Below are positions 14,110-32,470 of a DNA stretch of 64,000 nucleotides, piece by piece. The stretch lies in NCBI RefSeq assembly GCF_042242105.1, contig NC_092016.1, positions 9,686,501 through 9,750,500 on the forward strand, written 5' to 3'. The notes beneath the pieces are model-generated. The model ran no database searches. It saw only the letters and a list, made by a program, of their open reading frames with translations, and had not been told where the DNA came from. This DNA comes from Pempheris klunzingeri. Lineage: Eukaryota > Chordata > Actinopteri > Acropomatiformes > Pempheridae. The number at the start of each line of letters is the position of its first letter. Within the stretch, counting starts at the first letter, position 1. The position numbers were made by a program, and so were the translations under genes.

Positions 14110-14440
14110 TCAAAAGCGAAACAACAGAGGCCGAGATGTCCTGACTTTTACTCTCTAGTATGGGTGTACTGGATGTACAATTCCAAAAATGCAGCTCGAA
14201 AGCATCTTTAATTAAACCCTCTCTGACTGGTGAATACCCTCGTCTTTCAAACTCTACACTGAATTTGAAGTCTCCAAGACCGAACATGGATGACCCTGAT
14301 GACCCCATCATCGGGTTTATTTTCTTAGACTTTGCCAAAGCTCCTCCAGAGCCACAGAAGATATTACACATCTTTTTTTTACAAGCTGAATAGTACTCCT
14401 TATGATGAGTAAACTTCATGTGTAAAGTTGATGTAGTGCC
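14110..14440. repeat. Probable dispersed repeat next to the hAT element
   Basis: A stretch with a reading frame on each strand (14160-14393 + and 14024-14419 -) contains 'tccagagccacagaagatat' and 'gtactccttatgatgagtaa'. These wordings recall a repeat family of fish genomes. No splice signals or protein domain support a gene. I am unsure of the family and of the exact ends. Confidence 0.35.
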
Positions 14441-17400
14441 GCTTTATTCAAAAAGCAGATTAATGGATGCTCAGTATATAATAATTCTATCTCTTGGGTA
14501 GGTGTAATAGTACCGAGATCACAAATTCACTCAGCCTAAAATCTAGTGGCAGTGTTCTCTGCCTAAAAATCCCCTGATTTCTAGATACTGTAGCTCATGA
14601 ATGCACACGCTGCAAACTCAGAGTTAAGGAGCCATTTGGTGGAGAGAGCTGATATCCAGCGGCTGCTCTGTGTGGAATCGCACATCAAAGTTAATCTTGC
14701 ACCGTCTGCTCTGGCGCCGCGGAGCACTAATCTGCTGTCAGTGTGATGAGGCTCCTGGACCAGTTCCCCTTTCCAACACGCAGGCACTAATCTGCAAAAC
14801 CTTTCACATTTTACCTCGACTCCATCACCTGAACACACAACAAAGGTCACAGAGGTCACTTTGAAATCTCCTCTCATTAATACGAGTTGACCATTCGCAT
14901 AGGTCCATGTGTGCAGTATGTGCCAGAAAATGGCCAGTTTGGTTCGCTGCGCCCTTGAGAGCAGCTTCCTCATTGAGCTTTTTCACACGAGATAGAAATT
15001 TCCCATTACAGAATACAATAACACAAAAACACAGCAAATACTATTAACACTGGTATTACTAATGCCACTACTTTCACTTGTTTTGCTTAAATGGTCATCA
15101 GTTTTCAACTTTAACTGCACCTCAGGCCTTCACACACTTGATGTGAGGTAACTCGCTGCCTGCTCAATCAAAGCTTTCTGTGTTCAAGAAAATGCCACCG
15201 CTCTGTCACCCACATGCCGATTAACCTATGATGAATACAGAATGAGTTCATTAGCATAATCGCTTGAGTGGCTGATGATTTCATTTTATTATCACGTTCT
15301 CTTATAATCCATAGCTCCGGCGCCCCTTCATGCTTCCAAGCCCTCTTTCATGTTCATTTGCCCTCCCCATTCAGCCACGAAGCAGTGTAATTGCATTATC
15401 AAAGTATTATACTGACGTTGTGGGAATATATTTTTAGCCCTCGGCGTTCTAAAGTAATATAAGGCGGACGGGCAGAAATCTAAACACGTAATGACAAATT
15501 AGAATTACAGCAATGCTTGAGTCATTTTACCTAGGTTTCGTCATGTCCTGCCTGATCGAGGACTTGCATCATTCAGACCTCCCCCCGCCATACACAAATT
15601 ATAACTCAAATTTGCCTGTTTGCTGGATAGGTGTTTTATAGGTCCATGTGGATACTTAGCCCTCGTAAAACTTCTAAGAATACAGAACAGCCATTCATCT
15701 AGTGATTAAAAGAAATTGCCACAAGGACTTGGTCATAATCATGACAATGAGAAGCTGAAGTAAAGGTGACTTGGCATATAATAGCAGTGAAAGAGGGGTG
15801 CTTTTTTGCATAGGACAGCAGTTGTTTCTCAAGTGTCAGCAGGTGTAGACTGAGAGACTGGAGAAGAGCAGAAGAAAAGAAAAATGTCAAGCAGGGCTGT
15901 GCTAGCACTGCATGATAATAGAAAAGGAGGAGAAAAAGAAAGAGAATGAAGCGTTTCATCTCCAACTCATAGTTAGAGGCAGGCAGGTCCAGGCAGAGGA
16001 AGGGTGAGTCAAAGTCAGAAATGGAAGAGCGGTAGAGAGGAAAGCTTTTTATCATCCCTGACTCTTAAGAAGATCTCCCAAATGAGAGAGGGCGTGCATG
16101 CTAATGTCAAAGCCGCGGTGATAACTAGCCGCCTGGTTTCGTAGGGTGAGGGTTAAGCTGGGATTTGGAGGGCTGAGGGAATACATGTTTGATATGTGAG
16201 TGAGAGAGCTGAGGTGCCTTTGCCAGAGCTATACGTGGGGGATTATTCTATATGGTTTATCTGTGTCTGCATGGCTAAAAGAGAGGAATTTCACTGGCCT
16301 TTACTGGTTCGGTGTAGTTCCTCAGACTCCAGGGTGCACGTTCAGCTGGAAGATCAAAGCTACATTGACACTGCAGCATCACAAAGTCTTCATTTACAAT
16401 GTATTAACACCTACTGGCATGTTACCGCGCATGCTATGGCTGTTCCCTTGAACTTCACATACTAACCTTCAGCTCTACCCAATAACTTTCAACAATTCTG
16501 CAGAGACTGGATCTCAGCTGGATTGTGGAAAGCATACAAAACAAATCTCTCACATCTGCTCCACACCTCATTTTGCTGCATCTCAACACGGAGTCAGAGC
16601 GATGCAATGTGTGCATTTTTACCTGCAGAGTGTGTTGTTCACCTATCTCAAAGTTGTCCATCCCTGTAGCTATTGTTCACAGTTACTCATACTCAAGTGC
16701 TCTGTTTTTCCTAGCACACGCATTACACCAGGCAGTGCGGCCCTCTGGCTCCCTCCTATCTCTGCTTTCCTATCTCCCCATTATGTTGTGTAGTTCTGCC
16801 AGCCTCTCCTTCTCTCCCTTATCACCTGCGGTGAAAATCTAACGGGCTAATCCCAACGCCTGTGGGATTTCCCCCTCTATAATGATGTATATCTGAGGGA
16901 TAGCATCAGAGCAGAGTCCTATCAGCCCACACACTCTTAATCCCATCAGTCTTTGGTGTCCAAACCCAAGAGAAGCAGCGTTTTGGATGCAGTGCTCCCA
17001 GGCTGTAGCCAGAGATGCAGTGCAGAACATCAGGAGTGATACGTGGTGTTTAGGGATCATGTTAGAGATCATGTTCATTTATTGTGCTCCTAATTCTTGA
17101 AACCTTGTGGTATATCTCCCGAGGATTGCATTGCAGGGGTATATACTGTAGCTCTGCCACTGCACTGAAAAAATCTTGCCAGAGATGCAGCCCGTCTCTC
17201 TGGCATTACAACATTTTATTTTACAGCCTGTTCACGGTAGAGATAGATAAATACAGAATGTGCTTAATATTTTAACGTGCTGACCGAAACCCAAAACAGA
17301 TTTAACAATAATATGATTATATGATACACCAAAGAGATTTTTCCTTTATTCACAAGCTTACCCTTGTTTGTCTGTAAATACAGCACTCTCTATTTGCTGT

Positions 17401-20400
17401 ATTTTTCTTTTCTTTCTCTGTGGTCAGATTCACGATGCCTATTGGCACAGAAAAGTACAATCATATAGCCTTTCCTCTCTTGTTTTTACGAACTAAATTT
17501 TTTATGAGGGTTCTGACAAAACCACCCCCAAGACCTCTCCTGCAGTACTCCATAAATCTTGCGGTCTTCACAGATACACCCCAGAAAAAGTATATCTTCT
17601 TGTCACTCATGTTAGTATGCCTCTATGACAAGCAGGCAGTGTAATCCATTTTCTTGAGATTCCGAATTCATAGTTGTATGAGCATGATGGAGTTCAGGAG
17701 GAAAATTACATTTTTTTTGGTACATCTATTATTTAACTGTCAGCAAGGATGAATTCTGTGCTCTTTCAGCCTTGTGGAGAAGGTACAGAGAACCGTATTG
17801 TCGTGGAGCATTGCTTCATTTGCTCCTTGTCATGACTTGTAAAAAATTGAGCTTTTCTTGGTTGGTCAGTGCAAGGCTTCATCGCTTCTATGTCAAGTCC
17901 TCAGATAAGATTTTAATGTTGTGTCCACTCTGACAGTCTTTGATCCTCTGCCGTGGCTTCACATTTCCCATCATGCCCGCAGGAGATTTCACCACTTTAA
18001 GGATATCTGATACTTCCCGACCTTGCCACTATCCCATTGTCCCTGCACAGTTTTAATGCCTCTCTCTGTCATTATCAACTTTTGATTGGTACAGTCAGTG
18101 ACAGTATTGGAGTTTCAGGATAATTGGCAGGTTGTGGTCTCACAGGTTTGGAGGGCTTGTCTGTGCTGTAGAAACCATTGAACTGTGAAACTGAGCGAGC
18201 GAATTACCCCAGGAAGCACTGATAGGGAGCTCAGTGTGCGATGGGATGGTTGTTGAAGGTCAAACAGAAAATCAAGCATTCGCAGAATTATCAAAGACAA
18301 GCTGAGGACACTCGAGCATGAGAACATGTTTGGAATATACTAATCTCATTTTTTTGAGATGATAAAAAATGCTAATGCCATGTCAAATTAACAGTGGTTG
18401 ACCTTGACATTTTTTCCCACAATAAAGTGCTTTTTCACATGATTGTCTGATTTTAGCACCTCAAAGAGCATTTCATATGTTCACTGTGTCTCAAAACACA
18501 CAACAGATGCCACTGAGTCCAGGGAATGCGTCTCAGGACGATTTCCACAGCTTAAGAGACACATTGTGAGAGAGATGTGAGGTTAAACCAATCTCATGGA
18601 AGAAGGTGAGAATGAAATTAATTCAAATTCAGATTATCAGATTGCAGGCCCCTCGTTAATTATTGGCATGAAACAGCAGTGATAGATGGTGCATGAGATA
18701 GGACAGTGTGCTTAATTCAACTTGATTCTAATCAGCTGACGAATCAAAATGCTTAATGTATTAATCAAATTAGTTTCATTCCATTGCTTCTCATTGAAAT
18801 ATCAAAGTGGAATAGATCAAAGTACAGTTTGATGAGATTCCTCACCATGACGGGTTTAATGGGAAGGTACCATACAGTCCAGCAGCTCATCACGGGACTT
18901 TTCGTCATTTGACACCTTGACCTTGATCGTTCAGTCAAATCCGGTGCGAGGCCATTTGAGCACCATTCACTCCCTTTTCTTTTATTGTTGCACTTCAGTA
19001 CAGTCACTCCTGCAGGAAGTTAGTTTCACGGTAAAACCCAGGAAGTGGAAGCTGGAAGTACCATGACAGAGGTGCCAGTGGATGATTGGATTTTAACGCT
19101 GTTGACAAAGCCCTCTCAGCTGAAAGATCTGCCACAATCCTTCTTGGATCCTAATTGTCAGCACTGCTAAGCTGTTGGCGGTGATCTCAACCGGCATGTC
19201 AGTCGGTGGAACAGCAGGACTTACTTTAGACCTCTTAGATTACATCATAAACTTGAGCCTGCACTCACTTAAAAGGGTTTTTTATGTAAGCGTTGCCTCT
19301 CTCCTGCCAGCCCCCAAACACTTTAATAGGTTGATTCATTTGTGTGCAGCAGTGACACAAGTGACCAGAAAAGGTCTAATTTTCACAACTCATGCACATT
19401 CTACCTCAAAAGATTTCATTTAATTTTGTTTGATTTTTAGAAAATAAAGATCTGCCCTGTCTCTGTGAAGAGAAATAAACAAATGACGTGTCTGTAAAGT
19501 CATCCAGATATCTTGTTTGTTTTTTTTTTTTCTCGCTTCCCACTAACCAGATGGCAGTCAGATTTCAGACACAGGGTTCTGGAAGACAATCAAGGAACAA
19601 GATTGCTTTTTTAGGAAGGGGGATTGGTTTAACTAGATGTCAAATTAAAGGCCTTTTCACACAAACATGCACACACACACATGCACAAAGGAGCACATGT
19701 TCTCGTGACTGCTTGAGTATGTGCTCCTGTGCGTCCAAGCTGGTCCATGTTTTTTGTGTGTCAACGCTCGCTGTGAGGCGGTGAGGTCATGTACAGAAAT
19801 CTGTCTCAGAGCACCCCCTGATGGAATACGTACCGCTTTTAAGGTCAACCGCACAAACTCTGCCATGCAGGTTGATACAGGGACTCATAAATGTTTGATT
19901 GGTCTATTATCCAAGCCGGGCGGGGACATTCATCCCCCGCTTCTGGAATTCAAATATTCCTTTTAGCCTGACATTTCTCCTACATTGTCTGTGGCGAGCC
20001 CCCAGTTTCACTTGCTCTCACAACACCGGGCTTCATCTGCAATGCTGTCATCTCACTGTAGGACAATTCTACAGTGTTCGCTGTTTTTAAGACTGGTGCG
20101 AGTGCAAGCGCAGTATGGTTTCAGGTGGGTGGAACTGGGGAATTGATACTCAGTCATTCCGACACTCCTCTTCCTCCTCTGCTGGGTGGATAAGGATCTG
20201 GCCATCCATCTTCGTGTCTCACCCATGTCAGCTTGGGGTAGCAAACGTGGGTACCTGGTAGTCAGAGACAACAAGAACAAAGCAGGAACATTACTTTAAT
20301 CTCTCGCTGCTGTTAATTCCTACCTCTGCCATCATCCAGGAGGCAGAGCTTTGTGCATCTCAGCTTCCCCCTTATGAACAATCCATCACTGTTAGTGCTT

Positions 20401-22583
20401 CTCTCCAGAGTGCGCTTGCTCCTTTTTTTTTTTCTTACCTGCTCAATACTATGCTTTGCTTTCAAAAGACGATGCTGGCTAAAAGGACCGCAATATGTTG
20501 CATTCCACAGTTGACTGTTCACACTGATTTTCACATTCAGCAGCATCTTGCCATTTTTCCCACTGGAATAAGCTACAACACACTCATTTGAAGGAATGCT
20601 GCCCTGCATTTTTTATGTGAATATCCTAATAGGCTTTCAACAGTACATCCGGAATCTATAATTGACACCTGCTGTCAGGCTTCAGCAGTGATTACATAGG
20701 AAAATGACTTGACCTGTAATGAACTGTAAAACTAATGACATCTGTGTGAGATTACTCAACTTGAAAGCAAACTGTTGTACATGAAGTCCCATCAAGCGTG
20801 ATATTAAAATGTCCACTTGTACATCTTTCCGCCCAAGCTAAGTAAAAGCCCAGGCTGTTGGGCCCAACGTGATGGAAACCTGAAGCTAATGACTCAAGCA
20901 GACGGCCGTGGGCATTAGACAACTTCATTTATGAAATAGTCAACCTCCCGTGTAGCGATACATTCACATTACCCTGCCTCACTTGAGAGACGCGTGGCTG
21001 TCACAGACACTGAGCAATGCTGATGTCCTTTCCTACCTGCATTCATCTTACTCTCAGGAGGTAATGGTCTTCTCAGGTCATTTGCGCATTAGGGTCCCGA
21101 TCATTCATCTCACCCACCTGCAGTCCTGTGGATTGCTGGTCCTCTGCAGCACATAGAGGGATGTTTAGAAGACAAGGAAAACATACATGCTCTCAATCAT
21201 TCATTTGCACTCTTTTACCCAAATCCCCCTGCTGCCTGTGGCCTAAACTGTCTGCTGAGGGCTATTCATGAACATGCAGGTTATGTTCAAATGATTTGTG
21301 GGGTTTACTTTGTGTCTGTTGATTACCTGGGAGAAATCAAGGTTTGCTCCTTAATTATTTCATGATGTTGAATGATAATCACCGCCTCTGTTGGGAAAAC
21401 AGATGCCACTCTGTCTCTGAAATGTCTAGTTAGCTAGTTTTGGCAATATTGGCTGGTAATTGGAAGAGGTGTTTAGCATGTGTAGGAACACTGAATCTTT
21501 ACTGAATACTTACTTATTGAGACACCACAAATGCACAGACACAATCACGATGTATTATCTTTATCAATTGGCTGCTGAGTCAAAAACTTGTCTGCGCCGT
21601 CCAGTTCTGCCTGTATGACCGGTCATTCATTCACTTGTACGTACTTAAGCGCATTTAAATGGCAAAGTGAGCGAACTATATAGTTTGTGACAACAAATCT
21701 ATAAACTGAATTGAACGAAACACCTCAAATCAGCAAAGTGATTAGTGATTTTCACATCTGTTAAGTAGCACAGGAAGTGTCGACTAATGTAAAGAAAGTG
21801 AGATCATGAAGGCAGTTTGATTTCATCTTTACCTTGAGCACAGACAGGTATGACTGGCTGATAGAGGACAGGCACATTAATCTCTTTAATGGGGATGATT
21901 CAGTCCCATCTGACACATGTACAGCCATTAATCTGTTCATGCTGAATGTAGCCTGTACAACATTTGTATAATGTTGAAAAATCATATGCTTGTACACCAT
22001 CGGATCAGTGTCGTTCAAAGAGCAGCTTTTCTCTTTATCCTGAACATGCATTGTTTTCATGTGGTTTCTCTACCTATCTCCATTCAGTATTCAAGATCCA
22101 TTTTAATGTTTGAAAAAAACAAAATACACAAGTGACTGTTGCTGAGGCCCTCAGACTTAAATGGGTTCTTTAGGTTTCCGCATCACACTGTTCCCTTCCT
22201 CTTTTGCCTTAACTCGATGTGATACTACTCCCTGTATCTTTCACAAGCTGTTTGGCTAACAGAGGTCACAGGGGATATGTAGCCCGTTTGGTCACGACGT
22301 GAAAGCATTAGCCAGTGCCAGCAGGTGTGTAATTATATATGAAACAGGGTTTTAAAAGAGGAACATCGCAATGGCGTGTAGAAAGTAGGCCAGGAAGAGG
22401 AGACTTCAGAAAAGTCCTATTTATTCCTTACCCACTTCAAATGTGTGACTTCGTATTTGAAGTTGTCAAATAATCCAAGGTCACTGTAACTATTTCAAGA
22501 CTATTAAAAATAGCATTAAACACACAACGTCGTAACATGATAAAACAAGCTTGCAGGGTGGATTCTTTAAAAGGAATTTGTAA

Positions 22584-27023
<4,440 letters not shown>

Positions 27024-28968
27024 ATGTCATGCCTATCTGATCAGCTAACTGGTCTCAAGAAGCACCAGATGCTGAGGAGAGGGACCACAGAGCATCAACC
27101 TGCCATAATCTAGAGGGATTATAAGATTAGCAGAAGTCTGGGTTTTTTGAAGTAGTGATCTCATCTGATGTCAAACTCTGCATGGTATTAGAGTGGTGTG
27201 GACGGCTGCCTTGGAAATAAAAGCGAACCAGCAGATCTTGCTCCATTAAGCACAGCAGAGCAAGGAGGTGTTGGGATTGCGTGGTTATCGTTGTTGCCTA
27301 AAAATACTGAGAAAAAACTTTATTTTTGAATATGTAATGTAGTTGTATTTGTTGTCTTCTGATTCAAAGGACGAAAGGCAGATGTTAAAAGGTCATTCTT
27401 GATGGCCTCTGATGACAAAGCACACATATTCATTAACTGATGGCCATCTTTGTGAATATTAAATCAGTCATCTTACACGTTAGAAACATTCACTTCACTC
27501 ATCACACGGTTAAATAGATTGTTTTGAAACCCCTAAATTAACTGGTTTCCATTAGTCCCCTCACTGTTGTAAATGGAGAAAACATACATCCGCTGGAATG
27601 GATAACTTGTTGTGAATATTCATTAACTGACTCATTAACTGGTTGATGTCATTGCTTGATGAGTAAAATATACTAAGCATCCTGACATGTTTGTGAAATG
27701 TGCAAGTGAAAGTCAAAATGACAAAATCTGTTGTTGTTAGCTTACATATTTGACATTCTGATATGGATCTATGTGAAAGCCACTGTCATTAATTAACAAT
27801 TGATATTGAGAACTATACAGGGTACATATTAGTTAGGCCACAAGGTAGAAATACAAGTGAATGTTCTCCGCAAACCTTAACTAATACTAACCCTAATGTG
27901 GACACATAGTATTGCCCAGGAAAACCGTATGAAAGACTGTAGAACATCAACTCCATTGAGTTCCTCTTAAATTACAATATTAATAAGCGAGACTTGGTAG
28001 ATTTCACTGTGTTAAAGGGCCATTTTGTACATTTTTCATATTGTAAATATCTCAGAACTTTATCAACTGCATTTGAAGTCGGCTCCTCTTATTTCTAGAT
28101 TTAGTTGACAGTTGTTGGCATACTATTTCTGTCTGTTAACTGGTTGAATTAAGGATTTGCATGCTGTCACTGCAGAATTCTGTTTTATTAAAAGTATGTC
28201 TCTGCTTCTTGTTGGAGGTTTGTCAGTAAAAATGAGATTTATGGAAGGAAACACAATGGGGCTGGTATGTTATGATGTAAATTCTGCAACACTTTGCTTT
28301 TAATGAAATACAAATCTTGTCATGGAGTACATACGTATATAAGGGGTAAGGAAAAGGGAAGAATAATCACACATTGTGCATTTGGTGCAGTGGATAGAAT
28401 AAATACTGTAGCTCTACTGAAACATCCATTAAGTGATCCATGTCTTTTCTTTTTTTTTTACACAATACACAGTTAGATGGATTTCATAATGTTTTGCCTG
28501 GTTACTCGAAGAGCCTCACTAATAACAGGATGAGATAATAATTAGGTGCTGCTGGAGGACATGTGAGGGCCTGACTGGCCCAGTGGTGGGTCCTGACTGC
28601 AGGATCTCTGGAGACAGACAAGCAGGCCTCAGTGATTGTTTGACAGAGCTCAGCAGCGTCCTCCTGCTGAGCTGATTGTGTCGGTCCAGGCTGCTTCTCA
28701 CAGCATGCAGCGCCTCTGCTCTGCAGTGTTGAGTAACTGCTGAGAAGTCAGCCTGCATAAAATCTAAGACATCGCAGCGGCATATAAAATAATAGGCTTC
28801 CTATACCCAAATAAAAAAATCACACTTTGACGTCTGGAGCGTAATTTAGTTAATATTTGAACAATGACTCGACAAACGTTTGCTATTTTAGTATTCAGTT
28901 ACACAGTGAATATGAATATGGTCATTTGGTCTGCTGAGACACAAAAGTAGACAGAAGTAGAGGTATTG
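27024..28968 (+). other. kcnd2 3' UTR and convergent intergenic space
   Basis: About 1.9 kb between the kcnd2 stop and the stop of the oppositely transcribed GPCR. AATAAA hexamers are present at 27216-27221 and 28398-28403, and ATTAAA near 28187. Any of these could serve kcnd2, but I cannot choose. No further coding exon is seen. The reverse frame at 28519-28758 has no recognisable motif. Confidence 0.6.
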
Positions 28969-29220
28969 TCATTTCTTATTGAATGTGGATTTAACCCTGT
29001 TTTTAAGCCTATAAAACTCTGCCCGAAACTGAGGGTTTACTGCAGCATATATTATAGGGTCACTCAGAGATGTAATGCAGGCAACAGAGACTGACAGAAT
29101 CTCCACATCCTGGATGATTGTTATCTGAAAAAATAATAGACAATTAAAAAGTGTTAGAAAACTTAAGATGGACTTTGTTAAATGGCTAACCTATCCGCAA
29201 AATTGTTTTATATAGCATAC

Positions 29221-29282
<62 letters not shown>

Positions 29283-30884
29283 CATGTCCTTATCTCTACA
29301 AATACTTACTTGTTTATTCTTGTTTCTGTAAACAACAAAATTCACCAGGATAGTTGTGATCAATGGCAGCCAGAATAAGAGGAATGTTATGATTATATAG
29401 CCGGCACGCTTTGCCATTTTACTTTCCTTCTTTTTGCTCGCTCTCTCTTTACTTGCTTTTGAAGGCATCATGCAAACGGCACCTTCCATTTCCATGTTTT
29501 GTTTTGTAGCCTCTTTTTCTGGGACATTATTTGAGGCCAGTGGTAATGAGGACCCTTGCTCTACTGTAGCCACAGCTGGTGTTTCTCCGCCATTGCTGTT
29601 CTTGGATTGTTTTTGTTCCATCGGGAAAACAGAAGTGAACTCAGGATTTTCTAACTGCGCAGACGTCGGAGCGTGGGGCCTCATTTCTTTCATTTCAGAG
29701 GGTGTTTTGTCAATTTTCACTTTCTCTTTGGACTGCTTGTCTGTGTCGAAATTGCTTGACACCTTCTGTGGTTTTGTGGTTGAGCTGTTAACAGTAGCAC
29801 GAACACTAACAGCTTCTCCATTTGATGGTTTTGCTTCAACGTCCATGGCACAGGGGTTGGACTGCTCTGTTTTCAAATGTTTGTCCTCAGTCTCCAATGC
29901 AACCTGTATTGTAGGAGGGCAATGTTCTGTTTCCAAGTCCGTTATCACCACTGAATTTTTAACTTCTATTTTATCCTCTGAATCAATGGAGACACATTGT
30001 GGAGCTTCTGTTGAGGTCAGTAGACCAACCGTAGATTCTTTCTTGGATGAATCCGGTTCAGCTTGTGTCACTTGTTCCTCCTGAGCAACACTTTTGCTCA
30101 AGGTTTGGTTTTGCTCTGATTTTCCTTGTCCATTCTCAACAACTGTGGTTTCTCCTTTTTCCTGCTTAACTTCTGTTTGGTCTGTATTTGACGCAACACG
30201 AAAAGTACCATTGTCAAATATCTTTCGATTGTGTGATCTCACAAGGAAAAATATGCTAGCATAGAACCCAATGATAACAGCAAAGCAAACCGCCCAAAGT
30301 GGGAACAACATATACATTCCAAAGGTGTCGTAGGTGGATAATGTTTCTCTAAGTAGTCCTTTACATTTCATATGCACAGGTGTGTCCTTCACAAATATCA
30401 GACAAAAAACAGCAACCACAATAGCCAAGATCCATGTAAGAGGAATCAGTACCATAATTCGTCTTCGGCTCTGACTAGTTTTGAAAGGTTGTGCAATGGC
30501 CTGGTATCTCTCTGCACTTATACAGGCCAGCGTCAACAGTTGGATGCAGCAGCTGAAAGAGAAAGAGGCCACTTGCGTATCACAGATCAACTCGTCCACA
30601 TGCCCTCTTCGATACACGGTGATGACGATAGTTAAGAGAATGGGGCAGTCAATTACACATCTCAGAATGTCTACAACTGCGAGGTTGACCACCAGTGCAT
30701 TGTTCGAGGTTTGCAGGGATTTTTGGTGATAAACCGCCAGCATGACAAAAATATTCGCTCCAATCCCCACAACAGAAGTAATCAACAGAATCAAGCTGTT
30801 TGCCACTGCCAAGGCGAGGTCAACATATTCCTCCCAAATGGTATAGTTCCCAGAGTACCATGCAGGTGTTGGCTCACCTCTCAT
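28969..30884 (-). CDS. Orphan class A GPCR with very long third loop
   Basis: Seven-transmembrane receptor in two exons: 30884-29310 (525 codons) and 29124-28969 (51 codons plus stop), joined in phase 0 by a GTAAGT donor and CAG acceptor. Landmarks: N-glycosylation site NYT at 13-15, TM1 near 24-50, NLAVVD in TM2, Cys 101 at the TM3 start, ERY 125-127, TM5 about 190-214. A loop at about 216-492 is rich in Ser, Thr, Lys and Glu. TM6 has FWLP (504-507) in place of CWxP. The second exon gives TM7 with DPIIY in place of NPxxY, and a short basic tail ending FNKK. Position 3.32 is Phe, so it lacks the Asp that binds biogenic amines. Position 7.43 is Cys, so it is not an opsin. I do not recognise the ortholog; ligand and G protein are unknown. 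Start chosen as the first Met of the frame, just before TM1. Confidence 0.85.
29221..29282. repeat. GATA microsatellite
   Basis: About 15 uninterrupted tetranucleotide units lie in the 185-base intron of the GPCR, 21 bases downstream of the splice donor in transcript sense. If the intron is retained, the repeat reads as a Leu-Ser-Ile-Tyr repeat, which explains a falsely long open frame. Confidence 0.97.
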
Positions 30885-32470
30885 CTCCAGGTTTAAACAG
30901 TCAACATGTTTAGTTCTTCATTCTTTCGCTGACTGAACGTACAGTACGGCTGCTTTGCTTGTCTTCAAGAGATTCTCCACTGGATGGATGCTATTAACGG
31001 GCAAACCTGTAGCTTGGACAAATAACGCCCTTTGTCTCCGCCCTTTTCATTATCACTCCACAGCAGCAGCACAGTCACCTGGGAGTCCTCACTGTTAACA
31101 TTCATTAAAAACTGTGCTGTGTATTCACAGCTCAGACGACTGGAGAAAAAAAAGAATGGTTGTTAATTGAAAAGTGGTTACGTCACTAGTTACTCAATCC
31201 TGATGTACAACTTTAAAAAGCCAGCCAGGGGCTCAAAGCTGAAATGCAATAATGATGATGATATGGCACTGTGTCTCAGAGGATGGTATATGTGTGTCAA
31301 GTGAACAGCTGTCCATTTCATTTAATACAGTACCACACAAAGGTTAAAAGCTTTGCATTAAGCATGCCAGATGGATGACTTGGGAGTTCTTGAATTGGCT
31401 CAAGAAATAAAGGGAGCCATGCTGCTGGATTATAGCATGCCATTGTGTAATCCTGTTTGCAGATCAAGTGTGAAATGCTCTTTGCTTCAAATGTGGAAGC
31501 TTACAGACTATGCCAAATCTGGGATTAGATCAACACAATACATTTTCCTCCTGACCATCCTACATATTAGACTTATCAAATGTCAAAAACCCCCAAAAAG
31601 CCAAACGATACAGATAAAAGCTGGAAGTTCTGGAAAATAAACCGTGGTGAAACACAAAAACATTCAATGAACGCTTTAGTACTAACAAATAACTGTAAAT
31701 ATTTCAGGGCACTATTAACTGAGACAACATAATAAGCAGCTTGTAATAAGCAGCTGGCTAAAATAGAAATGATGAGACATATGAGTAGATGCAAATGAAA
31801 AACACTTAATTTAGAATCACATTCCCATTTATGATATTTACATCAAATGTGCCAAACAAGTGGGAGGGGGGAGGACAAAATGAGCAATAGAACAAAAATT
31901 CACCCAAGTCAATCAAAAACAAGCACCATATTTACAAAAGCACTATTCAGTATATTAGTCACTATTAGTAGTGAGTATCCACCATTAATCAGAGGTTTAT
32001 GCAGTAACAGAAATCACTGATGTAAGGGGCAGAACTATTTTATATCTTTGACACAGATTTATCAAACGGCACAATTATTGTATAGAGTTATATATAATTA
32101 TAGTATTCAAACAGTGTGAAAGGGAAAATGTAGTAGTTTAACATAGTAATGGTTTTACAGTTATATATAGTTTTTGGGAAAATAAAATAAAGATAGAGAA
32201 TGGTCAGATTCACAGTTGCAAAGATTTATTCTGTTATTGTGAAAAGTTGCTGAATTGGATCATGGTTTAATACATATGATAAAAATCATGGCTCCCCATC
32301 ACGTATGAAATCAATTAAATAAATAAATAAACATATCAATGAAATTAAGTAAATTGATAGATCCAAGCAAATCAACTATTGAACAGTGAATTCCATTTAT
32401 AGTCCTTGTTACAAGCACTAAATCATCAGCTAGAATCATCTTTAATTGCATTCTTTTACTTCATCTTTAC
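30885..32470. other. Intergenic: GPCR 5' flank and opsin 3' side
   Basis: This should contain the GPCR promoter and 5' UTR close to 30885-31100. No TATA box or other distinctive site could be picked with confidence. The frames here (31371-31640 +, 31576-31794 -) have no motif, and the region is AT-rich. Nothing else is supportable. Confidence 0.6.

Noticed and set aside
14024-14419. 131-codon reverse-strand frame overlapping the hAT end
   Set aside because: It crosses the transposon terminus into flanking sequence, so it cannot be an original gene of either.
29208-29309. C-terminal Leu-Ser-Ile-Tyr repeat of the GPCR
   Set aside because: It is read-through into the intron with the GATA microsatellite; the spliced second exon supplies a proper TM7.
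29434-30084. 216-codon plus-strand open frame
   Set aside because: It is antisense to the Ser/Thr/Glu-rich third loop of the GPCR; the low-complexity codons leave the opposite strand free of stops.
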